Shown: positions 34,864-43,286, counted from the stretch's first letter. The stretch is 64,000 nucleotides of DNA from Streptomyces djakartensis (GCF_014651075.1 NZ_BMWE01000015.1:1-64000); one strand, 5' to 3'. Notes: generated by a model from the letters alone, not told the origin. Translations and numbers: made by a program.

Positions 34864-34893
34864 CGGGCCGGGCGGGGACACCCGCCCGGCCCG
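34864..34893 (+). terminator. Terminator after S8 protease 2
   Basis: Perfect 13-bp inverted repeat CGGGCCGGGCGGG (34864-34876) / CCCGCCCGGCCCG (34881-34893) with a 4-nt loop, followed by GTTGCGTTG. Confidence 0.75.
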
Positions 34894-34928
34894 TTGCGTT
34901 GCTTGGTTCGTCCGGCTTGCTCGCGCGT

Positions 34929-35909
34929 GTGAAGGTTCGTGAAGATCTCGGGGTGACCTTTACAAGACCCGTCGCCGTCCTGGTGCTGGTGGCGGTGGCC
35001 GCGCTGACTCCGCTGCTCGGTCCGGCCGCCGCGCTGCACGGCACCGGGGAGGCCGCGGCGCCCGGCGACGGGGGCACGGCCCTGCTGCGCACGGTGCTGT
35101 TCGCGGCGTTGTGCATACCCGTCGGTGAGCTGTTCGTGAACCGGCTGGCGCGGTCCCTGCCAGGCGCGGAGATCAGTCACCCGTGCACTCCCCGCAGTTG
35201 GTCCCCTTTCGCGGCCGCCGCCGGTTTCGTGGCCGCTCTCGGGCTCGCCTCCATCGTGGCCACGGGCAATCTCGTCCCGGACGATCCGGCGGACATCGAC
35301 ATCGGCGGGCTCTACGCTTCCCGGGACGGCACGCTCGCCCTGCTCGAGGTGAACGCGTTCCTGGTGGCGGCGCTGTGTGCGGTGTCGCGCCGGCCCGCCA
35401 CGCAGATCTGGCCGCTGGCCGCCGTGGTCGTCGCGGAGGCGCTGCGCGCGCACCCGGCGACCGAGCACAGCCCGCTGACCGGCTCGGGGCTGACGCTCGT
35501 CCACCTGACGTGCGCGGCGCTGTGGGTGGGCGGCCTGCTGCACGCGCTGCGCACCCTCCGGCTCCGGACCGGCGCGCAGGGCGCCGCCCTGCTGGGGCGC
35601 TACGCGCGCGTGGCGGTCGCCCTGTTCGCCGCCATCACCGCGTCGGGCGTGTGGAGTTCACTGCGCCGGATGCCGCCGGAGACGATCCTGGAGCAGCTGA
35701 CGGCGACGGCGTACGGGCGGGTACTGCTCGCCAAGGTGCTTCTCGTGGCGGTCGCCGCCGCCCTCGCGGTACGGGCACGGCGCCGGTTGCGCCGGGCGGC
35801 CGACCCGCTGACCGCGGTCGCCCCGGCGTGGGCGGAGGTCGTCGCGCTGGGGCTGGCGGTCGCGCTGTCCGGGCTGCTGACCGCCCTTCCGGTGCCCATC
35901 CGCTGGTGA
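34929..35909 (+). CDS. CopD-like integral membrane protein
   Basis: A protein of about 326 residues with eight or more helices. The central part has HLTCAALWVGGLLHALRTL and GRYARVAVALFAAITASGVW, then TAYGRVLLAKVLLVAVAAALAVRARRRL, the signature of the CopD domain linked to copper import or resistance. No CopC partner is encoded next to it. The start is uncertain: GTG at 34929 or 34953 are both plausible and neither has a good ribosome site. It ends 3 nt before the convergent lysoplasmalogenase gene. Confidence 0.82.
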   Translation: MKVREDLGVTFTRPVAVLVLVAVAALTPLLGPAAALHGTGEAAAPGDGGTALLRTVLFAALCIPVGELFVNRLARSLPGAEISHPCTPRSWSPFAAAAGFVAALGLASIVATGNLVPDDPADIDIGGLYASRDGTLALLEVNAFLVAALCAVSRRPATQIWPLAAVVVAEALRAHPATEHSPLTGSGLTLVHLTCAALWVGGLLHALRTLRLRTGAQGAALLGRYARVAVALFAAITASGVWSSLRRMPPETILEQLTATAYGRVLLAKVLLVAVAAALAVRARRRLRRAADPLTAVAPAWAEVVALGLAVALSGLLTALPVPIRW

Positions 35910-35912
35910 ACC

Positions 35913-36593
35913 TCAGGCGGCGCGCATCTCGCCGTACGTCGCGGCCGGTGCCCGGCGCGCGTTGAGGGCGCCGAGGGTGCCGCAGGCGAGCAGGCCCTGC
36001 GCGGCGATGTACGTGAGCATGATCCAGAAGTCCGGCCGGGGCGGCTGCGGCCAGTCGGCGGCACCGGTCGCGATGAGGGTGTCGGAGAGCAGGAAGAGCG
36101 CGCCGCCGAGTCCGGCGAAGAGGCCGAGCCGGATCGCCGCCCGGTACGCCATGGCCGTGAGCAGCAGGCTGTACGCGGCGACCGGAAGGCGCAGGTCCGC
36201 CGGCAGGCCGGACCACAGCAGCGTGACGGTCGTGACGAGGGCGGTGGCGTAGCCGAGGGCGAGGAGGCCCGCACGCGTGCGGGGGACGGTGTAACGGCTG
36301 CCGTACCTCGCGAACAGGATGAGATAGCAGACGTGTCCCGCGGCGAAGGAGGCCATGCCGGCGAGGAAGGCGGGTTCGGCGTCGAAGAGCAGCAGGACGT
36401 CCCCGCCCCAGCCGAACAGCAGGGCGGCGACCAGCGGCCGGGGGGCTCGGCGCAGGACGGCCCAGAACGCCAGGAGCGGCATGAGCAGGGGTTTGGTGGC
36501 GGTGTGCCCGGCGTCGAAGCCGGCGGCGAGGGAGGCGAGATCGACGGCGGCGGCGAGAACGAGAACGGCGAGGAGAAACCGGGAGGGGCTCAT
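35913..36593 (-). CDS. Lysoplasmalogenase (YhhN/TMEM86 family)
   Basis: A 226-residue membrane protein with seven to eight helices. YhhN signatures: TKPLLMPLLAFWAVL, FGWGGDVLLLFDAEPAFLAGMASFAAGHVCYLILF, and GALFLLSDTLIA. The two Asp residues in GDVLLL and SDTL are the conserved polar residues of the family, which hydrolyses the vinyl ether of lysoplasmalogens. It overlaps the upstream hydroxylase gene by 4 nt, so both are co-translated; a common role in ether or membrane lipid turnover is an inference. Confidence 0.88.
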   Translation of the reverse strand: MSPSRFLLAVLVLAAAVDLASLAAGFDAGHTATKPLLMPLLAFWAVLRRAPRPLVAALLFGWGGDVLLLFDAEPAFLAGMASFAAGHVCYLILFARYGSRYTVPRTRAGLLALGYATALVTTVTLLWSGLPADLRLPVAAYSLLLTAMAYRAAIRLGLFAGLGGALFLLSDTLIATGAADWPQPPRPDFWIMLTYIAAQGLLACGTLGALNARRAPAATYGEMRAA

Positions 36594-37489
36594 GCGGACG
36601 CGCTCTCGCCGACCGGCGCGCGTTCCTCACCAGCCGAAGCCGGTGCCGGTGCCGACGCCGGCGCGGGCCCCCAGCCCGGTCCCCGGAACACGCGCCCCGC
36701 GCGCTCCCGCCAACTCCGCGCCCGCCTCACGTCCTTCGCGATGGACACGTATTCGTGTGTCGCCACCTTCAGCAGGTTGTACGTGTCGATGTTCTTGGTC
36801 AGTCCGTACCGGGGCCGCACGGTCTCGGCGACGAACGAGCCGAACAGCCGGTCCCAGACGATGAGGATGCCGCCGAAGTTGCGGTCGAGGTAGCCGCCCT
36901 GGGAAGCGTGGTGGACCCGGTGGTGCGACGGGGTGTTGAGGACGAACTCGAACCAGCGGGGCATCTTGTCGATCCGCTCGGTGTGGATCCAGAACTGGTA
37001 GACGAGGTTCGCGGAGGAGCAGAACGCGAGCGCGGCCGGGTGCACACCGGCGGCGACGAGGGGGAGGTAGAACGGCCACACGGTCAGGGACGTCCAGGGC
37101 TGGCGCAGCGCGGTGGTGAAGTTGAACTTCCGGCTGGAGTGGTGGACGACGTGGCAGGCCCACAGGATGCGGATGACGTGGTGACCGCGGTGGGACCAGT
37201 AGTAGAAGAAGTCCTGCGCCAGCAGCATCAGCGGGACGGTCCACCACAGAACGGGCACGCGCAGGGGCGTGAGTTCGTAGACCGCCGTGTAGACGGCGAC
37301 GATCGGGATCTTCCAGAGGAAGTCGAAGGCGAGGCTGCCGAGCCCCATGCCGATACTCGTCGCGGCGTCCTTCGCCTCGTAGCCCTGCGCATCCTCGTCG
37401 GGATGGAGACGGCAGCTCACCATCTCGACCACGGTGAGCAGCACGAAGGCGGGTATCGACCACAGCACGACATCGGGCAGGTTCGGCAT
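36590..37489 (-). CDS. Sterol desaturase/fatty acid hydroxylase superfamily
   Basis: A 299-residue di-iron membrane enzyme. Histidine clusters: FFYYWSHRGHH, HVVHHSSRKFNFTTALRQ and HRVHHASQGGYLDRNFGG, which bind the two irons. Hydrophobic segments surround them. It is upstream of and overlapping the lysoplasmalogenase gene. Substrate cannot be told; hopanoid, fatty-acid and alkylglycerol oxidation are all known for relatives, the last making sense with an ether-lipid neighbour. The C-terminal tail is Pro/Ala-rich. Confidence 0.88.
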   Translation of the reverse strand: MPNLPDVVLWSIPAFVLLTVVEMVSCRLHPDEDAQGYEAKDAATSIGMGLGSLAFDFLWKIPIVAVYTAVYELTPLRVPVLWWTVPLMLLAQDFFYYWSHRGHHVIRILWACHVVHHSSRKFNFTTALRQPWTSLTVWPFYLPLVAAGVHPAALAFCSSANLVYQFWIHTERIDKMPRWFEFVLNTPSHHRVHHASQGGYLDRNFGGILIVWDRLFGSFVAETVRPRYGLTKNIDTYNLLKVATHEYVSIAKDVRRARSWRERAGRVFRGPGWGPAPASAPAPASAGEERAPVGESASA

Positions 37490-37738
37490 ACCTGCACCGT
37501 AGGACCGGCGTCCCGCCCCGGCCAGACGTTGTTACTGACAAGTATTACCGACGGTACGCGCTTGCTTCTTGGCGATCTCCGCCAATGCCGGGGCCGGCGG
37601 CGGTGCAGCTGAGCATCGATCAGACGTACGCCGCGCGAACGGACAGACCGGACAAGACGCCTGAGGGGGCGTCGGAGCGGACGGGTGACCGCACCTCTCG
37701 GAGGGCGCTGTCAGTCATGGCCCGTATCCTCAGGAACC

Positions 37739-38731
37739 ATGCTCGAAGACCTGACGACCGCAGTGCCCTCGTCCACGTCGTGGCCGGCCGCGTATCCCCA
37801 GGGATACGCGGTCGTTGACGTGGAGACCACGGGCCTGGCCCGGGACGACCGCATCATCTCCGCGGCCGTCTACCGGCTGGACGCGCGCGGCGAGGCCGAG
37901 GACCACTGGTACACGATGGTCAATCCGGAGCGGGACCCCGGCCCGGTGTGGATCCACGGACTGACGAGCGAGGCACTCGAGGGCGCCCCTCTCTTCCAGG
38001 ACATCGCCGAGGAGTTCGCGACGCGGCTGGAGGGACGCGTGCTCGTCGCCCACAACGCCGTCTTCGACTGGCAGATGATCGCCCGCGAGTACGCGCGCGT
38101 GAAGCGCGAGGCCCCGGTGCGGCAGCGGCTGTGCACCATCGCGCTCTCCAAGGAACTCGGACTGCCGCTGCCCAACCACAAGCTGGAGTCCCTCGCCGCG
38201 CACTACGGCGTCGTGCAGCGGCGGGCGCACCACGCGCTGGACGACGCGCGCGTGCTGGCGGAGGCGTTCCGGCCCAGCCTCAGGGCCGCCGCCGCCGGCG
38301 GCGTGCGGCTGCCGCTGCTCGAATGCCGGCCGCTGACGGAGTGGTCGGACCGCCCGGTCGCGCCCCGCATCGGACAGCAGGCGGGCAGCGGCGGCTACCG
38401 GGCGGGCGGTTGGCGGCCGTCCCGGAAGCGGCCCGCCTGCCCCTACCCCAACCCGGGGCGCTACGAGGCGGGCAGGCGGCTCAAGCAGGGCATGCGGGTC
38501 GCCTTCTCCGGTGACACCTCGGTCGAGCGCGAGCTGCTGGAGGACCGGGCGACCGACGCCGGGCTGCACGTGGCCTCCAGCCTGTCCCGGCTGACCAGCC
38601 TGCTCGTCACGAACGACCCGGACTCGGGCACGTCCAAGGTGGTCAAGGCCCGGCAGTTCGGTACGCCGATCGTGGACGAGGCCGCGTTCGGGCAGCTCCT
38701 CGCGGATGTGGAGCCGGCGTCGGCGGTGTGA
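37739..38731 (+). CDS. DEDDh 3'-5' exonuclease with BRCT domain
   Basis: A 330-residue protein. The exonuclease domain (about 20-185) has ExoI VVDVETTGL with Asp27/Glu29, ExoII AHNAVFDW, and ExoIII HHALDDARVLAE, placing it in the DnaQ/PolC epsilon family. Residues about 245-325 form a BRCT domain (MRVAFSGDTSVERELLEDRATDAGLHVASSLSRLTSLLVTNDP). ATG at 37739 follows CAGGAACC. Such fusions are common in actinobacteria; a proofreading-like or repair role is probable. A small zinc protein gene follows within 100 nt on the same strand. Confidence 0.9.
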   Translation: MLEDLTTAVPSSTSWPAAYPQGYAVVDVETTGLARDDRIISAAVYRLDARGEAEDHWYTMVNPERDPGPVWIHGLTSEALEGAPLFQDIAEEFATRLEGRVLVAHNAVFDWQMIAREYARVKREAPVRQRLCTIALSKELGLPLPNHKLESLAAHYGVVQRRAHHALDDARVLAEAFRPSLRAAAAGGVRLPLLECRPLTEWSDRPVAPRIGQQAGSGGYRAGGWRPSRKRPACPYPNPGRYEAGRRLKQGMRVAFSGDTSVERELLEDRATDAGLHVASSLSRLTSLLVTNDPDSGTSKVVKARQFGTPIVDEAAFGQLLADVEPASAV

Positions 38732-38828
38732 CCGGATGGGCGGGAGCGACCGTACGGACGGGTGATTGCCGGACGACTCGCCCGCCGGCCGCTCGCCCGG
38801 GCCGGGGCGACGGCTCACCCTGTGGCCC

Positions 38829-39062
38829 ATGGCGACCTGTGAGGTATGTGGCAATCAGTACGGAATGACCTTCGAGGTGCACGCCCAGGGAGCGGTGCAC
38901 GTCTTCGACTGCTTCGCCTGCGCGATCCACCGCATGGCCCCCATCTGCGAGCATTGCCGGGTTCAGATCATCGGCCAGGGCGTCGAGGTCGAGGGACAGT
39001 GGTACTGCGGTGCCCACTGCGCCCGCGCGGAGGGAAAGGTGGGGATCGTCGACAAGGTGTGA
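38829..39062 (+). CDS. Small LIM-like zinc protein
   Basis: A 77-residue protein with two zinc-ribbon-like knuckle sets: Cys4/Cys7, Cys28/Cys31 with His34, Cys40/His42/Cys43, and a C-terminal WYCGAHC. The pattern suggests two treble-clef zinc sites and resembles proteins annotated as prokaryotic metallothionein or LIM-like. The start ATG lacks a good ribosome site, so translation may depend on a nearby upstream start in the same frame. It lies between the exonuclease and surf1. Function unknown. Confidence 0.75.
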   Translation: MATCEVCGNQYGMTFEVHAQGAVHVFDCFACAIHRMAPICEHCRVQIIGQGVEVEGQWYCGAHCARAEGKVGIVDKV

Positions 39063-39079
39063 ACCCGTACCCGCCTCAG

Positions 39080-39116
39080 TACACCCCACGACCGAGTTGT
39101 ACGGTCGTGGGGTGTA
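39080..39116 (+). promoter_or_regulatory. Perfect hairpin covering the surf1 GTG
   Basis: Perfect 15-bp inverted repeat: TACACCCCACGACCG (39080-39094) / CGGTCGTGGGGTGTA (39102-39116), 7-nt loop. It begins 18 nt after the stop of the zinc protein. Its right arm contains the GTG at 39112 that would start surf1. It may be a terminator for the upstream gene, a translational switch or a dyad operator. Confidence 0.7.
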
Positions 39117-39909
39117 TCGCTTCCTGATGTCCCGGCAGTGGGTGATCCTTACGCTGGTCGCCCTGCTTCTCATCCCCACGATGATCAGGCTGGGCATCTG
39201 GCAGATGCATCGTTACGAGGAGCGCACCGCCCGGAACCAGCTGGTCACGGACGCGCTGGCGGCCGAGCCGGTGCCCGTGGAGAAGCTGACCGCGCCCGGG
39301 CACACCGTCACCAGCGCCGAGCGGTACCGGACCGTGACCGCGAAGGGGCGCTTCGACACCGGGGACGAGGTCGTCGTCCGCCGCCGGACCAACGCCGCCG
39401 ACGAGGTCGGCTACCACGTCCTGACCCCGTTCGTCCTCGAGGACGGCAAGGTCCTGCTGGTCAACCGGGGCTGGATCCCCTCGGACGGCCCGAGCCAGAG
39501 GGCGTTCCCGAAGGTCCCCGCACCGCCCGGCGGCACGGTGACGGTCAAGGGGCGGCTGATGCCGGACGAGACCACCGAGGCGAGCGGCATCAAGAACCTC
39601 CAGGGCCTGCCGGACCGGCAGATCATGCTGATCAACAGTGAGCGGGAGGCGCGGCGCCTGGACGTCCGGGTGCTCGGCGGTTACATCGCCCAGACGGCGC
39701 CCGAGCCGGAGGGGGACACCCCCCAGCTGCTGGGCGACCCCGGCAAGGAGGACGCGGCGCTGAACTACGCCTACGCCGTGCAGTGGTGGCTGTTCTCCGC
39801 CGCCGTGCCGGTCGGCTGGGTGATCCTGGCCCGCCGCGAGGCCCGCGAGCGGGCACAGGCGGCGGCCGGGGCGGCCGGCTCCGCGGAGACGCAACCGGCG
39901 GCGGTGTAG
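39112..39909 (+). CDS. SURF1 family cytochrome oxidase assembly protein
   Basis: A 265-residue membrane protein (260 if ATG at 39127 is used). N-terminal helix WVILTLVALLLIPTMIRLGIWQMHRYEER, a periplasmic-facing domain with LVNRGWIP, and a C-terminal helix WWLFSAAVPVGWVILARREA, the SURF1 arrangement. It assists heme a insertion and assembly of aa3 oxidase. The start is ambiguous because the GTG is buried in a perfect hairpin. Genes downstream are remnants, so it is the last intact gene here. Confidence 0.9.
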   Translation: MYRFLMSRQWVILTLVALLLIPTMIRLGIWQMHRYEERTARNQLVTDALAAEPVPVEKLTAPGHTVTSAERYRTVTAKGRFDTGDEVVVRRRTNAADEVGYHVLTPFVLEDGKVLLVNRGWIPSDGPSQRAFPKVPAPPGGTVTVKGRLMPDETTEASGIKNLQGLPDRQIMLINSEREARRLDVRVLGGYIAQTAPEPEGDTPQLLGDPGKEDAALNYAYAVQWWLFSAAVPVGWVILARREARERAQAAAGAAGSAETQPAAV

Positions 39910-39932
39910 CGGAGTCCGGTCAGCAGCACCTC

Positions 39933-40250
39933 CCCCTCGGTGACCGGCAGGGGACCGGGAACCCTGATCGCCCGGACGCACACCACCGCGGCATTGACGA
40001 TCACCACTGCGACCAGCAGCAGGAACAGGGCGATCAGCACGCCGTCGACCGTGGAATCGGTGACCACGGTGTGCATGTCGCCGGGGTTCTTGGCCGGCGG
40101 CAGGACCTGCCCGGCGTCGAGGGCGTCGGCGTAGCGCGCCCGCCGGGCGAAGCAGCCGATATTCGGGTCGCCGGAGAAGATCTTCTGCCGGCCCGCGGTG
40201 AAGGTGATCGCCACGACCCGGGCGAGCGGGACGCCCGTGACCCAGGCCCG
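39933..40250 (-). pseudogene. Remnant of CstA-type carbon starvation permease (C-terminus)
   Basis: On the minus strand the segment encodes about 105 residues resembling the last part of CstA: WVTGVPLARVVAITFTAG, QKIFSGDPNIGCFARRARYA, DALDAGQVLPPAKNPGD, then a last helix GVLIALFLLLVAVVIVNAAV. A full CstA has about 700 residues and many helices, so only the 3' end remains. No start or upstream sequence is present: at about 40250 it meets an opposite-strand sigma-factor fragment. The frame continues into surf1 without a clear native stop. Confidence 0.6.
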
Positions 40251-40268
40251 GCGCAGCCGGCCGGCATA

Positions 40269-40448
40269 CCGATCGACGCGCTCCAGCGACTGCCGGCCCG
40301 GCAGCGCGAGGCGCTGGTGCTGCGGCACTGGCTCGGCCTCGAGGAGAGCGAGACAGCCGCCGCCATGGGCATATCGGGCGGCTCCGTCAAGACGCACACG
40401 GCACGCGGCGTCGCCGCCCTCACCCAGGCGATGGAGGCCAGGCGATGA
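40269..40448 (+). pseudogene. Remnant of ECF sigma factor (region 4)
   Basis: Encodes about 59 residues: ALQRLPARQREALVLRHWLG, then ESETAAAMGISGGSVKTHTARGVAAL and a stop. This is sigma region 4.2 of a SigE-like ECF sigma factor, which normally totals about 170 residues with region 2 first. No region 2 precedes it; instead the CstA remnant begins on the other strand. It cannot encode a working sigma factor. Confidence 0.7.
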
Positions 40449-40651
40449 CGCATCGAGACACGACCGGGTCCCGTGGCACCGGCCCGGACCGCACCGGCCC
40501 GGACCGTACCGAGCAGGAGCTGCGTGAGGCGCCGCGGGCCATGGCCGGCGGGGTCGGGCATCGCGGCCCCGGCCGCCGACGGCAGGTCACTCCCCCGGCC
40601 TCTGCCCTGATTGCCGCGCCGACTTGCCGGGAACCCGCACTCCGTGCATAA
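40445..40651 (+). pseudogene. Truncated anti-sigma-like 5' fragment
   Basis: Starts with ATG overlapping the sigma fragment's stop by 4 nt (ATGA), as an anti-sigma factor gene usually does. The 68-residue frame has an N-terminus with TEQELREAPRAMAGGVG, the sort of region found in proteins encoded beside SigE-type factors, then loses any recognisable domain and runs into the glucoamylase start. No membrane segment remains. Confidence 0.5.
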
Positions 40652-42437
40652 GAGCATCGAGGACTACGCGCTCATCGGTGACGAACAGACCGCGGCCCTG
40701 GTCGGCACGGACGGATCCGTCGACTGGTTGTGCCTGCCCCGCTTCGACTCGGCCGCCTGCTTCGCCAGGCTGCTCGGTGACGAGGACAACGGCTACTGGC
40801 GCATCGCCCCCGTGGGGGCGGACCGGTGCACCCGGCGCGCGTACCGCCGCGACACCCTCGTCCTGGACACCGAGTGGGAGACCGCACAGGGGGCGGTCCG
40901 GGTCACCGACCTGATGCCCCAGCGCGACCAGGCTCCGGACCTCGTCCGTGTCGTCGAGGGCCTCGACGGCGAGGTGACCCTGCACAGCGTCCTCAAGCTG
41001 CGCTTCGACTACGGCTCGGTCGTCCCCTGGGTACGCCGGACCGACGGTCACCGGGTCGCCGTCGCCGGCCCGGACTCGGCCTGGCTGCGCAGTGAGCCGG
41101 AGGTGACCAGCTGGGGCGAGGACTTCGGCACCCACGCGGAGTTCACCGTCAAGCGGGGCGAGAAGGTGGCCTTCGTGCTGACCTGGCACCCCTCCCACGA
41201 GCCACGGCCACCGCTCGTCGACCCCTACGAGGCGCTGCGCCACAGTGTCGAGGACTGGCAGGCCTGGGCGTCGCGCTGCCGCTACGACGGGCCGTACCGG
41301 GACGCCGTGGTCCGCTCCCTGATCACCCTCAAGGCGCTCACCTACGCTCCGACCGGCGGCATCGTCGCCGCCGCCACCACCTCACTGCCCGAGGAGCCGG
41401 GCGGGGTGCGCAACTGGGACTACCGCTACTGCTGGCTGCGCGACTCCACCCTCACCCTGGGCGCGCTGCTCGCGGCGGGCTACCAGGAGGAAGCCGAGGC
41501 CTGGCGGAACTGGCTGCTGCGCGCGGTCGCGGGCGACCCGGCGGACCTGCAGATCATGTACGGCCTGGCGGGCGAGCGGCGGCTGCCCGAGTTCGAGCTG
41601 CCGTGGCTGTCCGGCTTCGCCGGGTCCACCCCCGTGCGCGTCGGCAACGACGCCGTGAACCAGCTCCAGCTGGACGTGTACGGCGAGGTCATGGACTCCC
41701 TGTCGCTGGCTCGCGAGTCCGGCCTGTCCCCCCAGCCGGACGTGTGGGCACTGCAGACCGCGCTCATGGACTTCCTGCGCGACCACTGGCGGCAGCCGGA
41801 CGAGGGACTGTGGGAGGTGCGCGGCGGCCGGCGCCAGTTCGTGCATTCGAAGGTGATGGTCTGGGTGGCCGCCGACCGTGCCGTGCGCACCCTGGAGCGC
41901 CATCCGGAGCTGGACGGCGACCTGGACGGCTGGCGCGCGCTGCGCGCCGAGGTGCACCGGGAGGTGTGCGAGAAGGGCTACGACTCCGAGCGCAACACCT
42001 TCACGCAGTCCTACGGCTCACGCGAACTGGACGCCGCGCTGCTGCTCATCCCGCGCACCGGTTTCCTGCCACCGGACGACCCCCGGGTGCTCGGCACGAT
42101 CGACGCGGTCCGCGAGGAGCTGGAGCACGGCGGCCTCCTGCGCCGCTACAGCACCCCCGATTGCGACCTCAGGGAGGTCGACGGGCTGCCCGGCAGCGAG
42201 GGCACCTTCCTGGTGTGCGCCTTCTGGCTGGCGGACGCCCTGCACATGACGGGCCGGACGAAGGAGGCCCGCGAGCTGTTCGAGCACCTGGCGGGGCTCG
42301 CCAACGACGTCGGCCTGCTGTCCGAGGAGTTCGACCCGGTGGCCGGCCGGCAGCTCGGCAACTTCCCGCAGGCGTTCAGCCACATCGGCCTGGTGAACAC
42401 GGCCCTCGCCCTGTTCGGGCAGGACGGTGCAGGATAG
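40644..42437 (+). CDS. GH15 glucoamylase/trehalase-like glycosidase
   Basis: A 597-residue cytoplasmic glycoside hydrolase. N-terminal trehalase-like domain (SIEDYALIGDEQTAALVGTDGSVDWLCLPRFDS) followed by the alpha/alpha-barrel with RNWDYRYCWLRDSTLTLGALL and the C-terminal SEEFDPVAGRQLGNFPQAFSHIGLV, whose Glu and the barrel Glu are the catalytic acids. GTG at 40644 matches the family N-terminus; no ribosome site is visible, and it lies at the edge of the gene-remnant region, so its native promoter may have been lost or replaced. An SDR gene follows after 5 nt. Confidence 0.9.
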   Translation: MHKSIEDYALIGDEQTAALVGTDGSVDWLCLPRFDSAACFARLLGDEDNGYWRIAPVGADRCTRRAYRRDTLVLDTEWETAQGAVRVTDLMPQRDQAPDLVRVVEGLDGEVTLHSVLKLRFDYGSVVPWVRRTDGHRVAVAGPDSAWLRSEPEVTSWGEDFGTHAEFTVKRGEKVAFVLTWHPSHEPRPPLVDPYEALRHSVEDWQAWASRCRYDGPYRDAVVRSLITLKALTYAPTGGIVAAATTSLPEEPGGVRNWDYRYCWLRDSTLTLGALLAAGYQEEAEAWRNWLLRAVAGDPADLQIMYGLAGERRLPEFELPWLSGFAGSTPVRVGNDAVNQLQLDVYGEVMDSLSLARESGLSPQPDVWALQTALMDFLRDHWRQPDEGLWEVRGGRRQFVHSKVMVWVAADRAVRTLERHPELDGDLDGWRALRAEVHREVCEKGYDSERNTFTQSYGSRELDAALLLIPRTGFLPPDDPRVLGTIDAVREELEHGGLLRRYSTPDCDLREVDGLPGSEGTFLVCAFWLADALHMTGRTKEARELFEHLAGLANDVGLLSEEFDPVAGRQLGNFPQAFSHIGLVNTALALFGQDGAG

Positions 42438-42442
42438 GCACC

Positions 42443-43198
42443 ATGGATCTTGGACTGAAGGACCGGGTGTACGTAGTCACCGGGGCCACCCGCGGCCTCG
42501 GCCACGCCACGGCGCGTGAGCTCGTCGCGGACGGGGCGAGGGTGGTCGTGTCGGGGCGGGACGAGAAGAGTGTCGCCGAGGCGGCGGCCGCGCTGGGCCC
42601 GAACGCGGTGGGGGTGGCAGTCGACAACGCCGACCCCGAGGCGGCGGCCCGGCTGATCGGGGCGGCGCGCGAGCACTTCGGCCGTTTCAACGGAGTCCTG
42701 ATCAGCGTGGGCGGGCCGCCGGCCGGCTTCGTCGCGGACAACACGGACGAGCAGTGGCAGGCCGCGTTCGAGTCGGTGTTCCTCGGTGCGGTGCGTCTGG
42801 CCCGTGCCGCGGCGACCGAGTTGGAGGCCGGGGGTGTCATCGGGTTCGTGCTGTCCGGGTCGGTGTACGAGCCGATCCCCGGGCTGACCATCTCGAACGG
42901 GCTGCGGCCGGGGCTCGCGGGCTTCGCCAAGTCGCTGTCCGACGAACTGGGGCCGCGAGGCGTCCGGGTGGTCGGTGTGCTGCCCGGGCGGATCGACACG
43001 GACCGGGTGCGGGAGCTGGACGCGCTGTCGGCGGATCCGGAGGCGACCAGGGCGGCGTCGGAGTCGCGGATTCCGTTGCGGCGGTACGGGAAGCCCGAAG
43101 AGTTCGGGCGGGTGGCGGCGTTCGTGTTGTCGCCGGCTGCGTCGTATCTGACCGGGGTCATGGTGCCGGTTGACGGTGGAGCGCGGCACGGGTTCTGA
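42443..43198 (+). CDS. SDR oxidoreductase with atypical active site
   Basis: A 251-residue short-chain dehydrogenase/reductase fold. The cofactor loop TGATRGLG (13-20) and the segment VLISVGGPP are intact, and the C-terminal block SYLTGVMVPVDGG is typical. However the catalytic YxxxK is replaced: alignment of the ISNGLRPGLAGFAKSL region gives Ser151 and Arg155 instead of Tyr and Lys. This feature is known in a BKR-like SDR subfamily of unknown activity. It starts 5 nt after the glucoamylase gene and is likely co-transcribed. A dispersed repeat follows. Confidence 0.88.
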   Translation: MDLGLKDRVYVVTGATRGLGHATARELVADGARVVVSGRDEKSVAEAAAALGPNAVGVAVDNADPEAAARLIGAAREHFGRFNGVLISVGGPPAGFVADNTDEQWQAAFESVFLGAVRLARAAATELEAGGVIGFVLSGSVYEPIPGLTISNGLRPGLAGFAKSLSDELGPRGVRVVGVLPGRIDTDRVRELDALSADPEATRAASESRIPLRRYGKPEEFGRVAAFVLSPAASYLTGVMVPVDGGARHGF

Positions 43199-43220
43199 GC
43201 GCGGCCGTCCGCGGGGAGCC

Positions 43221-43280
43221 GTGGGCTGGTCGCCCACGCGGCGGAGCCGCGTATCGAGCAGCCCCGCGCCCCTGGGGGCG
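43221..43280. repeat. Dispersed Streptomyces intergenic repeat (variant)
   Basis: GTGGGCTGGTCGCCCACGCG then GGCGGAGCCGCGTATCGAGC and AGCCCCGCGCCCCTGGGGG. It shares the CCCCGCGCCCCT core with the copies at 3295 and 28301 and sits between convergent genes. Confidence 0.65.
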
Positions 43281-43286
43281 TTGCGC

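Noticed and set aside
39771..40397. Intact 208-residue minus-strand gene across the scar
   Set aside because: Its N-terminal third is antisense to the sigma fragment and its C-terminal part is antisense to surf1; only the middle resembles CstA.
39783..40448. Intact 221-residue plus-strand sigma factor
   Set aside because: Only the last 59 residues look like sigma region 4; the rest is antisense to surf1-cstA sequence and carries no region 2.
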